A DNA stretch of 64,000 nt from NCBI GenBank assembly GCA_004193285.1, contig SECP01000002.1:124001-188000 (forward strand), read 5' to 3'. Origin of the DNA: Myxococcales bacterium. GTDB taxonomy: Bacteria; Myxococcota_A; Polyangia; Polyangiales; Polyangiaceae. The position numbers and the translations under genes were made by a program. Below are positions 45,088 to 53,116 of the stretch, piece by piece (the stretch's first letter is position 1; every line of letters starts with the position of its first letter). Below the pieces are notes generated by a model that worked only from the letters and a program-made list of their open reading frames with translations, did no database searches and was not told where the DNA came from.

Positions 45088-46124
45088 CGCCAGCGACGAG
45101 GCTCGTCGCTAGCGCGCTTGCGTTTGTACTCTCGATGCCGGCGGCGGCTCGCGCGCAGGAGCCCGCGAGCACGAGCACGAGCACGGCATCTGCGCGCGCC
45201 AGCGCCGAAGCGCTCTTCGAAGAAGGCGTGCGTCTGAGTGAGCAAAACCAGCACGAGGAAGCGTGCAGAAAGTTCGAAGCAAGCCAAGCGCTGGACGAAG
45301 CCGTCGGCACCTTGCTGCGGCTCGCAGATTGTCGTGAGCGCACGGGTCGATACGCCAGCGCCTGGGCCCGCTTTCGTGAAGCCGGCTCGCTCGCGGAGAC
45401 GCAAGGCATGAAAGATCGCGCTCGCATCGCGGCGGTACGAAGCGCTGCGCTCGAGCCCAAGCTTTCGCGCATCGTGCTCGAGGTACCGCCGGCTCCGCCC
45501 GCGGGTTACACCTTGAAGCTAGGCGAGCTCACGGTGCCGAGCGGGAGTTGGGGCACGCCCTTGCCGCTGGATCCCGGCACGGTGAGCGTAGAAGCCGCCG
45601 CCCCGGGCTACGTGAGCTACCGGCGCTACGTCGCCATCCCCGCCGAGCAAGGCGCGCGAGTGAAGGTCACGATCCCGCCGCTCGAGGCCCGACCTCCTGA
45701 AGTTGCGCGGAGCATCGTCGTGCGTGCGGAGGCGCCTCCTCCTCCCGCACCCAAGCCGGTAGCGAACGGCAACGGCGCCTACACCGCTCGCGTCGTCGGC
45801 TTGAGCTTGGCCGCTACTGGCGGAGTCGGCCTCGCCGCGGGCGGCGTGCTCGGCGTCATCGCGAAGCGTCGCAACGACGACGCGCGCGCGGAGTGCCCGG
45901 GGTCGCCACGCGAGTGCACGCCTCGCGGCGCGCAGCTACGCGACGAGTCCGAGCGTTTGACGACCTATGCGGTCGTATCTGCTGCCGCCGGCGGAGGGCT
46001 GCTGCTGACCGGATTGATCGTCTATTTTACCGCTCCGAGCGAGCCGAACCGCGAGCAGGTCGCGCTCGGCGTGGGCTCGGATGGGCGCGGCGGGCTGTCG
46101 CTGCAAGCCGCGGGCTCCTTCTGA
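45084..46124 (+). CDS. Periplasmic TPR / PEGA-like protein, kinase partner
   Basis: The GTG at 45084 overlaps the kinase stop and gives MTPATRLVASALAFVLSMPA with a cleavage site after AARA. A TPR-like helical segment (about 40-110; ALFEEGVRLSEQNQHEEACR, LLRLADCRERTGRYASAWAR) is followed by a PEGA-like beta domain (ELTVPSGSWGTPLPLDPGTV) and two membrane helices near the end (about 225-250 and 285-310). Such proteins follow STK genes throughout Polyangiales and are thought to sense cell-envelope signals. Confidence 0.8.
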   Translation: MTPATRLVASALAFVLSMPAAARAQEPASTSTSTASARASAEALFEEGVRLSEQNQHEEACRKFEASQALDEAVGTLLRLADCRERTGRYASAWARFREAGSLAETQGMKDRARIAAVRSAALEPKLSRIVLEVPPAPPAGYTLKLGELTVPSGSWGTPLPLDPGTVSVEAAAPGYVSYRRYVAIPAEQGARVKVTIPPLEARPPEVARSIVVRAEAPPPPAPKPVANGNGAYTARVVGLSLAATGGVGLAAGGVLGVIAKRRNDDARAECPGSPRECTPRGAQLRDESERLTTYAVVSAAAGGGLLLTGLIVYFTAPSEPNREQVALGVGSDGRGGLSLQAAGSF

Positions 46125-47009
46125 GCGAGCTCAGCCCGTACGGAATCCCCCGCTAGCTCCGCCGTCGTCGCCCGCTCGGGCGTCGCCGGGCCTTGGGGCG
46201 CCCTCGGAAGCAGCGCTCCTCCTCGCGCAGCCGTGCCTGAGCGGTTCGCGGCCAGGACCGCCCCCAAGTAAGCACCGCGATGATCAGCGCGCGACGGACT
46301 GGTCTCCCGAAATGTACGGCCCTCGCGAGACGCACGCTTGCTGGTTCGAGACGCGCGAAGAAAACGGAGGGCGCTCTGCGTGTCGCGCGTCTCGAGCACT
46401 CGAGATCGCTTCGACGTAAATACGTTTACGAAAACGCGTCTTCACGAGCGTGATTGCCGGTCACAAATGATCTCGAAAACAGCGATTTTACCGCAGAATA
46501 CTGCTCGATTCGGTGCCGCGATGGGCTCGCGTAAAGAGATGACCGGTCGGCCGATGATCGAGCGCGACCTCGACACTCACCAGAGTGATGCAAGGACATG
46601 TCGCGCCGATTGCGCCATGCGCTCGTCACGAAGCACGCGCACGTCGTCTGTCGAAGTCGACGAGGCGCGGCCGCGATTAACACTCTTGGGGGTGGACGTC
46701 GTGCACGTGCGATGTTAAGGACTAAGCGCGACTGGAAAACCGAAGTGTGGGAGCGACTGCGCGGTTTGGTTGGCCGTTCAGGCGGGTGTGGCAACGAGCT
46801 CGGCTCATGATCTCTGAAGCGAGGGCGCACCCCACGTGCGTCTGCGCGAGCGCGGAGCTTCGTCGTTCACCCACGGGCGAGCCCGCGCGCTGAGCATCCT
46901 GAAACAATCCGAGTCCGGGGACTGAAAATCAATTTGCGCAGGGACCAAAGGTTGGCTCTCCGCGCGTACATCCGCTTGCGAATAGTTCTTTCGACGAGAG
47001 GGCAATCCT
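46125..47009. other. Long intergenic region upstream of the ammonia-lyase gene
   Basis: No gene is supported over 885 bases. From about 46410 to 46520 the sequence is AT-richer. It contains CTCGAG twice around CA (46391-46404), a 6-bp inverted repeat CGTAAA/TTTACG (46415-46430), CACTC/GAGTG (46574-46587) and TTAACA...TGTTAA arms near 46678-46717. The AGAGGG at about 46998 serves the lyase start. I could not pick a clear promoter. Confidence 0.5.
46574..46587. promoter_or_regulatory. Operator-like CACTC-N4-GAGTG inverted repeat
   Basis: The arms and gap length match those at 38158-38173. It lies about 430 bases upstream of the ammonia-lyase start. Confidence 0.35.
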
Positions 47010-48719
47010 ATGAATGACGTCTTGAGGCACAAGGTCGTGGTGGGGGGACCGAAAAACGTCGACTTGAAGACGTTGGTCGCGGTCGCGCGCTATGGGGCGC
47101 CGGTTTCGCTGGACGACGCGAGCCGAGCGAGCATGAAGGAGAGCCACGCCTTCTTCACCAGCAAGGTGGAGAGCCGCGTGCCGATCTACGGGCTCAACAC
47201 CCAGTTCGGGGACCAGGTGGTGCTCCTGGACAAGCACCTGGACGACTACGAGGGTGAGAGCTACCAAAATTCCCTCAAAAACCGGCAGAACAGCCTGATC
47301 AAGTCGCACAACTGCGGGATGGGCGAGCTCGCGCCGACGGAGACGGTGCGAGGCGCGATGCTGCTCCGCTCACGCTGCATGTCGCGCGGCTACTCCGGGG
47401 TGCGTCCGGACGTGGTGGACGCGTATTTCGACTTCTTGAACCGGGGCATCACGCCGGACTGCTTCCGTTACGGCTCCATCGGCGCGAGCGGTGACCTCGT
47501 ACCGCTCGCCACCATCGCGGCCGCGGTCGTGGGTGAGGACGTGCAGGTTCGCTATGACGGGCAGTCCTTGCCGGTCCGCACGCTGCTCGGTCAGCTCGGC
47601 ATGTCGCCGCTAGAGATCCAGGGGCGCGAAGGGCTCGCGCTCATCAACGGCACCTCCTTCATGAGCAGCATCGCCGGGCTGGCGCTGTATGATCTGCAGA
47701 ACCTCTACGACTCCATGCTCTCCGTCATCGCCATGGCGCTGGAGTCGTTGATGGTCATCGAGGACGGCTACCACCCCATCGTGCACGAGCTCAAAGGCCA
47801 CGTCGGCGAGCTAGCAGTAGCGGAGCGCATCCGCGGCTCGTGGACGGGCAGCAAGCTGATCCGCGATCTCCACAAGGCGCGGTCCGAGAGCACGACCGAG
47901 ATCGGCGTGCAGGACTACTACTCGCTGCGGTCCGTCGCGCAGGGGTTTGGCGTTTTCCACGAAAATCTAGCCCGCGCCACGCAGTGGGTGGAGTCCGAGA
48001 TGAACTCGGTGAACGACAACCCGATCGTGGTGCCGGAGCACCAGCAGGTCTACCACACCGCCAATTTCATGGGCTACTACGTGAGCTCGGCGAGTGACAT
48101 GCTCCGGGCGGACATCGCTCAGGCCGCCACCTGGATCCACGCGCTCGTCGCCAACCTCGTGCACCCGCGTAAAAACCGAGGCCTGCCCGTCAACCTCATC
48201 GAGGATCCGACGAACTACAGCGGCTTCCGCCCGATCCAGATCTTGGCCGCTTCGCTCACCGTGCAGACGCGCAAGCTCGCGCAGTCCCACGCTTCCTTCG
48301 TCTTGCCGACGGAGGGCGACAACCAGGACGTCAACAGCCTCGGTACCCACGCCGCGTTCGACTTGCGCGCGTCGGTGGCCCACCTCCAAGAGCTGACCGG
48401 CATTTTGCTCATGGCCGCTTCGCAAGCGCTGGAGCTGCGCGGTTTGGACAAGGCGGGCGGCAAGAGCCGCGCGGTGGTCGAGGAGTACCGCCGCACCGTG
48501 CCGTACCTGCGTGAGGACCGCCTGGTGCACGGTGATCTGGTCGCCACGGTAGAGGCGATGCAGCGGATGGCTTCGCTGGGTCAAGAGGCGCCTGCAGAGC
48601 CGCCGGCCGTGAACGAAGAATCCGCGCGTCGCACTTCCGCGGTGTTCTTGAAGGCCACGCCGCACGAGCTACCGGTAGAGCCTCCGCTCGAGGGCGCCGC
48701 AACCGGCTCTCGTAGGTGA
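47010..48719 (+). CDS. MIO-type aromatic amino acid ammonia-lyase (or aminomutase)
   Basis: The 569-aa protein forms the MIO cofactor from Ala159-Ser160-Gly161 (GSIGASGDLVPLA). Tyr60 in IYGLNTQFGD is the catalytic Tyr. NDNPI, YYSLRSVAQ and DNQDVNSLG are further family blocks. The two substrate-selectivity residues are Ser99-His100 (IKSHNCGMG), as in histidine lyases, and not the His-Leu of Rhodobacter TAL; Flavobacterium TAL, as I recall it, also has Ser-His, so this does not settle specificity. NQD (rather than the NQE of HutH) and the adjoining phenolic acid decarboxylase argue for Tyr or Phe. No other hut genes are present. Confidence 0.88.
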   Translation: MNDVLRHKVVVGGPKNVDLKTLVAVARYGAPVSLDDASRASMKESHAFFTSKVESRVPIYGLNTQFGDQVVLLDKHLDDYEGESYQNSLKNRQNSLIKSHNCGMGELAPTETVRGAMLLRSRCMSRGYSGVRPDVVDAYFDFLNRGITPDCFRYGSIGASGDLVPLATIAAAVVGEDVQVRYDGQSLPVRTLLGQLGMSPLEIQGREGLALINGTSFMSSIAGLALYDLQNLYDSMLSVIAMALESLMVIEDGYHPIVHELKGHVGELAVAERIRGSWTGSKLIRDLHKARSESTTEIGVQDYYSLRSVAQGFGVFHENLARATQWVESEMNSVNDNPIVVPEHQQVYHTANFMGYYVSSASDMLRADIAQAATWIHALVANLVHPRKNRGLPVNLIEDPTNYSGFRPIQILAASLTVQTRKLAQSHASFVLPTEGDNQDVNSLGTHAAFDLRASVAHLQELTGILLMAASQALELRGLDKAGGKSRAVVEEYRRTVPYLREDRLVHGDLVATVEAMQRMASLGQEAPAEPPAVNEESARRTSAVFLKATPHELPVEPPLEGAATGSRR

Positions 48720-48723
48720 ATCG

Positions 48724-49227
48724 ATGACCGAACCGAAGAAGGACCTCACCGGGCTCATCGGCAAGCATCTCATCTACACGTACGACAACGGTTGGCAGTA
48801 CGAGATCTACGTCAAAAGCGAGACCCACTTCAGCTACCGCATCCACAGCGGCATCGTCGGCGGCCGATGGGTGACGGACCAGGAAGCGCACATCCTGGAC
48901 ATCGGCGACAACGTCTACAAAATCTCGTGGGACGAGCCGACGGGCACGACGGTGAGCATCGCCATCAACCTCACGCGCCGGAAGCTCTACGGCACGATCT
49001 TCTTCCCGAGGTGGATCGCGGACGATCCGACGAAGACCATCTGCTACCAGAACGAGCATTTGGACAAGATGCGCCGGTACCGCGATGCGGGGCCGACCTA
49101 CCCGAAGCTCGTCATCGACGAGGCGGCAACGATAACGTTCGTCGAAGATTGCGGGCCGGACCGCAACGACGTGATCGACCGGCCCTCTTACGAGCTCCCG
49201 CCTGGCTACACGGATAGGCACAACTGA
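48724..49227 (+). CDS. padC: Phenolic acid decarboxylase
   Basis: The 167-aa protein matches Bacillus PadC from end to end: HLIYTYDNGWQYEIYVK, YRIHSG, GGRWVTDQEAHI, WDEPTGTTVSIA, GTIFFPRWI, YPKLVIDEAATITF. The residues known for catalysis in Bacillus PAD (Tyr11, Tyr13, Arg41, Glu64) correspond to Tyr18, Tyr20, Arg48 and Glu71. It would decarboxylate p-coumarate, ferulate or caffeate to vinylphenols. It starts four bases after the lyase stop, so the two are surely co-expressed. PADs usually serve detoxification; the pairing here suggests endogenous substrate. Confidence 0.93.
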   Translation: MTEPKKDLTGLIGKHLIYTYDNGWQYEIYVKSETHFSYRIHSGIVGGRWVTDQEAHILDIGDNVYKISWDEPTGTTVSIAINLTRRKLYGTIFFPRWIADDPTKTICYQNEHLDKMRRYRDAGPTYPKLVIDEAATITFVEDCGPDRNDVIDRPSYELPPGYTDRHN

Positions 49228-49289
49228 GCGGTAGGCGAGTCACGGGTGCGCAGCAGCGCTCGTGACTCGCGCCCGTCGTCGTAGCCGCT

Positions 49290-49664
49290 TCAGCGACCCT
49301 TCGCCTTCTGCACCGCCTCGATCATTCGGGGGATGGCCACCGAGATGAGGATGCCGAGGTTGGCCCGCTTGTTGTCGACCAACATGCCTTGCAGCAGCGT
49401 GCCGTGGTTGATGACGGCCGCGGTGTGATTGCCTTCCAAGTCGATGAGGTAGTAGCGCCCGAGGGGCGGGAAATTGGAGTCTGCCATCGACCCCTCGAGC
49501 TCGGCGGTGATGCGCGTAAACAGCGCGACCGCGACGGGCTGCTGGTTGAAGCCGGCCAGCGAGAGGCCGTCGACGCGGTCCCAGATGTCCGTGGCGACGA
49601 GCCCGTCACGCAGCACGTTGCGAAGGTCTTGAACGGCGAGGTCGAGTAGCTTGGTGTCGATCAT
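49290..49664 (-). CDS. Roadblock/LC7-like protein
   Basis: The ATG at 49664 gives 124 aa. The alternation of a first helix (LLDLAVQDLRNVLRDGLVAT), DGLSLAGFNQQPVAVALF, an ITAELEGS helix, GRYYLIDLEGNHTAAV and a last helix matches the Roadblock/LC7 fold, as in MglB and GAPs of small GTPases. It is the last gene of the five-gene minus-strand operon, 23 bases after the second Roadblock-like gene. Confidence 0.7.
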   Translation of the reverse strand: MIDTKLLDLAVQDLRNVLRDGLVATDIWDRVDGLSLAGFNQQPVAVALFTRITAELEGSMADSNFPPLGRYYLIDLEGNHTAAVINHGTLLQGMLVDNKRANLGILISVAIPRMIEAVQKAKGR

Positions 49665-49687
49665 GGGGTCTTTCCGAATGGCGAGAG

Positions 49688-50293
49688 TTACAGGCCGCGC
49701 ACCGTGACTTCGAGCGCTTCCTTGAGCTGATTGAGGGCTTCCGTGGACAGCGCCTCGGCGCCGACGGTTCCGAGACAGAAACCGCCGCGCTCCGTGCGCG
49801 TCTCCACCCAGGACATCATGTTCGTGCCGAGCCACAGCGCGCCCGCGGTGGCGTCCACCCCGGGGATGCTTCGCACGCCGAGCAGGGCCGAGAGCAGCGG
49901 CCCCACGAGGGCGACGTGCGCCTCGGAGATGCCGTGGGCGGCGAGGGTGAGCCCGTTGTCATCCGCGACGAAGGCGCCCGTGCAGCGCTGATGGTCGAGC
50001 GTCCACGCCATGAGCGCGTCCAACCGGTCCGACGGGTTGTCCGACACGTGCTCCAGCGCGGGCACGATGAGGGGCGCGGGAGGCGCGGCGACGGGCGGCG
50101 GAGCGGGCACTGGCGCCGCCGCTGGCGCCGGTACGGAGGCGCGCGCGGGGGGCGTCGCGGGCGCTCGTACCGCGCGAGCCGCAGCCGTGACGCGCGAGAG
50201 TGTCGCGGCGACTCGGCGCGGAGCGGTGGCTCGCGCGAGCAGCCTCGCCACGCTCTCTGGATCAGTCCACGAGACGGATCGGTCCGCCATCAT
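49688..50293 (-). CDS. Roadblock/LC7-like protein with Pro/Ala-rich N terminus
   Basis: The start at 50293 (MMADRSV) follows GGAAGGAG and overlaps the ParA gene by 32 bases. After about 80 residues of a basic helix and a Pro/Ala/Val linker comes a Roadblock-like domain (about 95-200): RLDALMAWTLDHQRCTGAFV, DDNGLTLAAHG, HVALVGPLLSALLG, MMSWVETRTERGGFCLG. The linker could bind a partner or tether it. The family match is by fold pattern. Confidence 0.68.
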   Translation of the reverse strand: MMADRSVSWTDPESVARLLARATAPRRVAATLSRVTAAARAVRAPATPPARASVPAPAAAPVPAPPPVAAPPAPLIVPALEHVSDNPSDRLDALMAWTLDHQRCTGAFVADDNGLTLAAHGISEAHVALVGPLLSALLGVRSIPGVDATAGALWLGTNMMSWVETRTERGGFCLGTVGAEALSTEALNQLKEALEVTVRGL

Positions 50294-51065
50294 TGTCTCC
50301 TTCCACGATGCCGAGGCGTGCCTCGATCTCGGCGACCAAACTGTCGAAAACGGCAGCCACACCAGGCGGCCGACGGCTGAGTAGACCGAGCGGAACACCC
50401 GCGCGGCTTGCTTGTAAGAACGTGCTGTCCCGCGGGATGGCGGTTTCGAAGACGAGGTCACGGTACAGCCCCCACAGCTCCTCCAAGGATGCGAGCACCA
50501 CCGGGTCCCGGAAGGAGCTCATGTTGCCGACCACGCCGAGCAGCGAGCAATCTCCGCCCGCGTCCCGCAGCTGCGCGAGCAGCTCGATCAACCGCGGCAG
50601 CGAGCGGAGCGCGAGCGGCTCGCACTGCGCGACCGCGACGACGCTCTCTACCGCTTCTAGCGCGAGCCGCGTCATGCCGCCTAGCCCTGCTGGCGTATCG
50701 AAGAGAACGACATCGTACTCTTGCTGACTGCGGTCCACGATTCGCCGGAGCGCGTCGTGCTCTCGCGCTTGCACCGCGAAGCTGTCTACGTCCAGCGCGT
50801 CCACCGCGCCCATCGGCAGGATCTGTAGCTCGGGGAGGCGAGTTTTGACCACGCCGGCGAGCGCCGCTTCGCTGTTGCCCAGGTTGGCGGAGAGCCCGGC
50901 GCGATCGCCCAAGCCGTCCAGCGAGAGCCCGATGGCGCCCTGGGGATCCGTGTCTACGAGCAAGGTGCGCGAACCCCGACGAGCGAAGGCGTAGGCGCAG
51001 TTGAGGGCGGTCGTCGTCTTACCGACGCCGCCTTTGAGGCTGGCAAATGCGATGGATAACGTCAT
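50262..51065 (-). CDS. ParA/MinD-family ATPase, orphan
   Basis: The 267-aa protein has the deviant Walker A KGGVGKTT (Lys11 to Thr18), LLVDTDPQG, VVLFDTPAGLGG (Walker B) and a FETAIPRDSTFLQA block. ParA-type ATPases oscillate or form gradients on DNA or membrane to place cargo. There is no ParB or parS-like repeat next to it and no membrane helix at the C terminus, so it is an orphan ParA likely for protein positioning. It overlaps both neighbours. Confidence 0.88.
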   Translation of the reverse strand: MTLSIAFASLKGGVGKTTTALNCAYAFARRGSRTLLVDTDPQGAIGLSLDGLGDRAGLSANLGNSEAALAGVVKTRLPELQILPMGAVDALDVDSFAVQAREHDALRRIVDRSQQEYDVVLFDTPAGLGGMTRLALEAVESVVAVAQCEPLALRSLPRLIELLAQLRDAGGDCSLLGVVGNMSSFRDPVVLASLEELWGLYRDLVFETAIPRDSTFLQASRAGVPLGLLSRRPPGVAAVFDSLVAEIEARLGIVEGDNDGGPIRLVD

Positions 51066-51937
51066 CTAGAAAAACCCAATTTGCGGAGCTGCTCCAAGTT
51101 GGCACGCACGAGGTGGCTTCCGGGATCGAGCTCGGACAGCACCAACAGGACCCGCGCGGCTTCGTCGTAGCTGCGCGTCATGAGCAGCCTCCGCGCGTCG
51201 TCGTTCAGCTGCTTGACGCGCACCGCCAGCTGCTCCGGCGTCGCGAGCGCGGCCTCCATCTGAGCCGCCGAGAGCGACTCCGGTAGCGGCACCCGGCCTT
51301 CGTCGATGCGGCGCAGCGACTCCAGCACCAGCTCGTGCAAGCCCTTGAAGATGGTGCGCTCTTTGCGCGAGCCGCTCGCGGAGCTGACGCGCGCGCGCAT
51401 CTCTGGGCGAATGAGCCGCGCGAACGCGTCTTCACCGACCCCGAGCGCATCGAACGCGGTCCACACCTCGCCGCTCCGCACCTCGATCACGCCTACGTCG
51501 CTCCCCTCGCGGTTGAGCACGAGGATGTGCGAGCCGCCGGACATGCAAATCATTTGCAAGAAATCCACCGGCATGAAGCTCGCGTGAGGATGAGCAGATG
51601 GCACGATGAGCGAACGCGCCATCATCACCAGCGACTCTTCCGGCACCGGGCGCGCCAGACGTGTCACGCCGTTTTCGGAGGGAGCCTCCTCGCCCGCGTC
51701 GAGGGTGAGCACCACCCGCTTCGCGCGGGGCAGCAGCTGCGCGAGCGCGTCTTCCGGAGCGCCGGAGAGCGAAGGCGCGAACAGCACGAGCCCGATGTCC
51801 GGCACGTCGTCCAGAACCTGGGTGAGCTCCGGCCAGCTCGCGGCGCCGAGGGCGCTGGCGGGAGTTTGATCGGCCACGATGCGGATGCAGCGCATGCGCT
51901 CGCGAAGATCAGGATCTGCGACGACGACTAGGCCCAT
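51062..51937 (-). CDS. DUF4388-domain protein with N-terminal pseudo-receiver
   Basis: The 291-aa protein has an N-terminal part (about 1-115) with receiver-like strand pattern (MGLVVVADPDLRERM, VLFAPSLSG) but no phospho-acceptor site. The DUF4388 (PATAN-like) domain is at about 118-200 (FMPVDFLQMICMSGGSHILV, VIEVRSGEVWTAFDALG, AFARLI). A helical C terminus follows. DUF4388 proteins are common in myxobacterial motility and gene-regulatory systems. It starts right after the TPR stop and ends in an ATGA overlap with parA. Confidence 0.8.
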   Translation of the reverse strand: MGLVVVADPDLRERMRCIRIVADQTPASALGAASWPELTQVLDDVPDIGLVLFAPSLSGAPEDALAQLLPRAKRVVLTLDAGEEAPSENGVTRLARPVPEESLVMMARSLIVPSAHPHASFMPVDFLQMICMSGGSHILVLNREGSDVGVIEVRSGEVWTAFDALGVGEDAFARLIRPEMRARVSSASGSRKERTIFKGLHELVLESLRRIDEGRVPLPESLSAAQMEAALATPEQLAVRVKQLNDDARRLLMTRSYDEAARVLLVLSELDPGSHLVRANLEQLRKLGFSR

Positions 51938-52648
51938 TCACGCGCGGCTTTCGAGGTCTCTCCGCGCGCGGCGCAGCATGACGTCCGCGCCCTTGTCCCC
52001 GGGGCGCAGCTGCGCGCACTCCTCGAACGCGGTGACCGCGTCCGCGAACCGTTGCTGGATGAAGGCGGCGGTGCCGCGGCCGAAGGCGGCTCGGTACGCT
52101 ATCGCTTCCGGCGAGTCGTCCACCTTGGTGGACGCGGGCGGCGGGAGCGAAGAGCCGCTCCGCGCGGTCTCGGGGACGCTCTCCTCGCTCGGAGTGACCA
52201 CCTCCACTCGGGGCGAGGAGTGGGGCAGCGCCTCGAGCGGGCGCGGGCCGGAACGAGCTTCGAGCTCGTTGCTGCTCGCCGGCTTGGGCGCGTACATCTC
52301 CACGAGAACCTGCAGCGTGCGCAGCCGACCGAGCGGGCAGATCTCTGCCAGGTCCCCGTAGCTGGTCGCGCCGTCGATGTAGCGCGAGAGGAGCACCATG
52401 TCCGGCGAGCGCCCCGCGGCGGGAGCCATTTGCTTCGCGACTTGGTCGAGGCCTCCCAGGCGCTTCGCATACGCGCCGATCAGGAACTCTTTGACCTGAT
52501 CGATTCCCTTCTGCAGCTCCACGCTACCGGGAGACTCCGCGCGCGCTTGGTAAAGCCGCGCGAGCGCTTCTTCGTAACGCTTCTCGCGCAACAGCACGAG
52601 CACGTCAGAGCGCACGAGCGCTGCACTTGCTTCAGCACCAGGTGTCAT
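51938..52648 (-). CDS. TPR-containing protein, first gene of the ParA-Roadblock operon
   Basis: The ATG at 52648 gives 236 aa; a TTG at 52660 is the alternative. An N-terminal helical repeat (SDVLVLLREKRYEEALARLY) and a C-terminal one (AAFIQQRFADAVTAFEECAQ) look like TPR units, flanking a middle region with LLSRYIDGATSYGDLAEIC and a Pro/Ser-rich linker. The middle segment resembles a helical response-module found with DUF4388 proteins. It is likely the scaffold of the operon. Confidence 0.68.
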   Translation of the reverse strand: MTPGAEASAALVRSDVLVLLREKRYEEALARLYQARAESPGSVELQKGIDQVKEFLIGAYAKRLGGLDQVAKQMAPAAGRSPDMVLLSRYIDGATSYGDLAEICPLGRLRTLQVLVEMYAPKPASSNELEARSGPRPLEALPHSSPRVEVVTPSEESVPETARSGSSLPPPASTKVDDSPEAIAYRAAFGRGTAAFIQQRFADAVTAFEECAQLRPGDKGADVMLRRARRDLESRA

Positions 52649-52665
52649 CGCGAGAGCCAAGCTGC

Positions 52666-52709
52666 ACCCTGAGTAACGTTCCGCACGACCGAAGACATTA
52701 CCTCAGGGT
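52666..52709 (-). promoter_or_regulatory. Inverted repeat upstream of the TPR-ParA-Roadblock operon
   Basis: ACCCTGAGTAA (52666-52676) and TTACCTCAGGGT (52698-52709) pair over 11 bases with one bulge. It lies 18-61 bases upstream of the operon's first ATG, where an operator or 5'-UTR hairpin would be expected. Confidence 0.45.
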
Positions 52710-53081
52710 TGCCTTCAGATGTGTGTTTCAGTTCATCGAAATGGTGAGACTTTGCTCTTCAGTAACTTCGCGGTCGCGGTCGCGGCGGTCGCGGCGGCCG
52801 CGGCGCGTGGACGCTGCAGTAGGCGCTAGGCGCACGCTTACCGCTAACTCCACTAAGGAGAGAGACGTAAGTCAGGTGGCGGATGCGTGGAGGTGGGCTT
52901 TCACTTTTGAAAGAGGGCGCGTGGCAAGCGCGAAAGAAACAACGCGATGTAGTTGGTTTCTCGACCGTTTCAACATCCCCGTGATGGCTGCGCGACGCCA
53001 GCGAGACTGGCTCGAGCTCGAAGCTCGAGGGATCTAACAATTGAGCGCTGGGCCTCCTCCGCGGTGGCCTGGAGCGACCCT

Positions 53082-53093
53082 CCGACCGGTCGG
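53082..53093 (-). terminator. Possible terminator, 12-bp palindrome
   Basis: CCGACCGGTCGG, flanked by GAGC and GCTC, lies 24 bases downstream of the hydrolase stop. No T-tract is seen after it on the minus strand. Confidence 0.35.
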
Positions 53094-53116
53094 GCTCTTT
53101 GCCGACGTCCGCGCTT

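Larger units (their letters stand above)
52649..53116. other. Intergenic region between operon start and hydrolase gene
   Basis: No gene is supported. It holds the inverted repeat at 52666-52709, a GCGGTC-type microsatellite (52768-52806) and a palindrome-based terminator at 53082-53093. An 8-mer-like ACTAAGGAGAGAG at about 52852 resembles a ribosome-binding site but is not followed by a convincing frame. Confidence 0.5.

Noticed and set aside
46330..46360. GGTTCGAGAC as a tRNA T-arm
   Set aside because: No acceptor stem, anticodon arm or CCA end can be fitted around it.
46426..46830. 134-aa minus-strand frame in the intergenic region
   Set aside because: Arg/Ser/Pro-rich, no start signal and no family pattern; I treat the region as non-coding.
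47010..48719. Histidine ammonia-lyase of a hut operon (based on the Ser-His pair)
   Set aside because: No hutU, hutI or hutG nearby, NQD instead of NQE, and the next gene is a phenolic acid decarboxylase; kept as an open alternative only.
52627..53037. 136-aa plus-strand frame
   Set aside because: It crosses the operon start and the microsatellite and shows no protein-like pattern.
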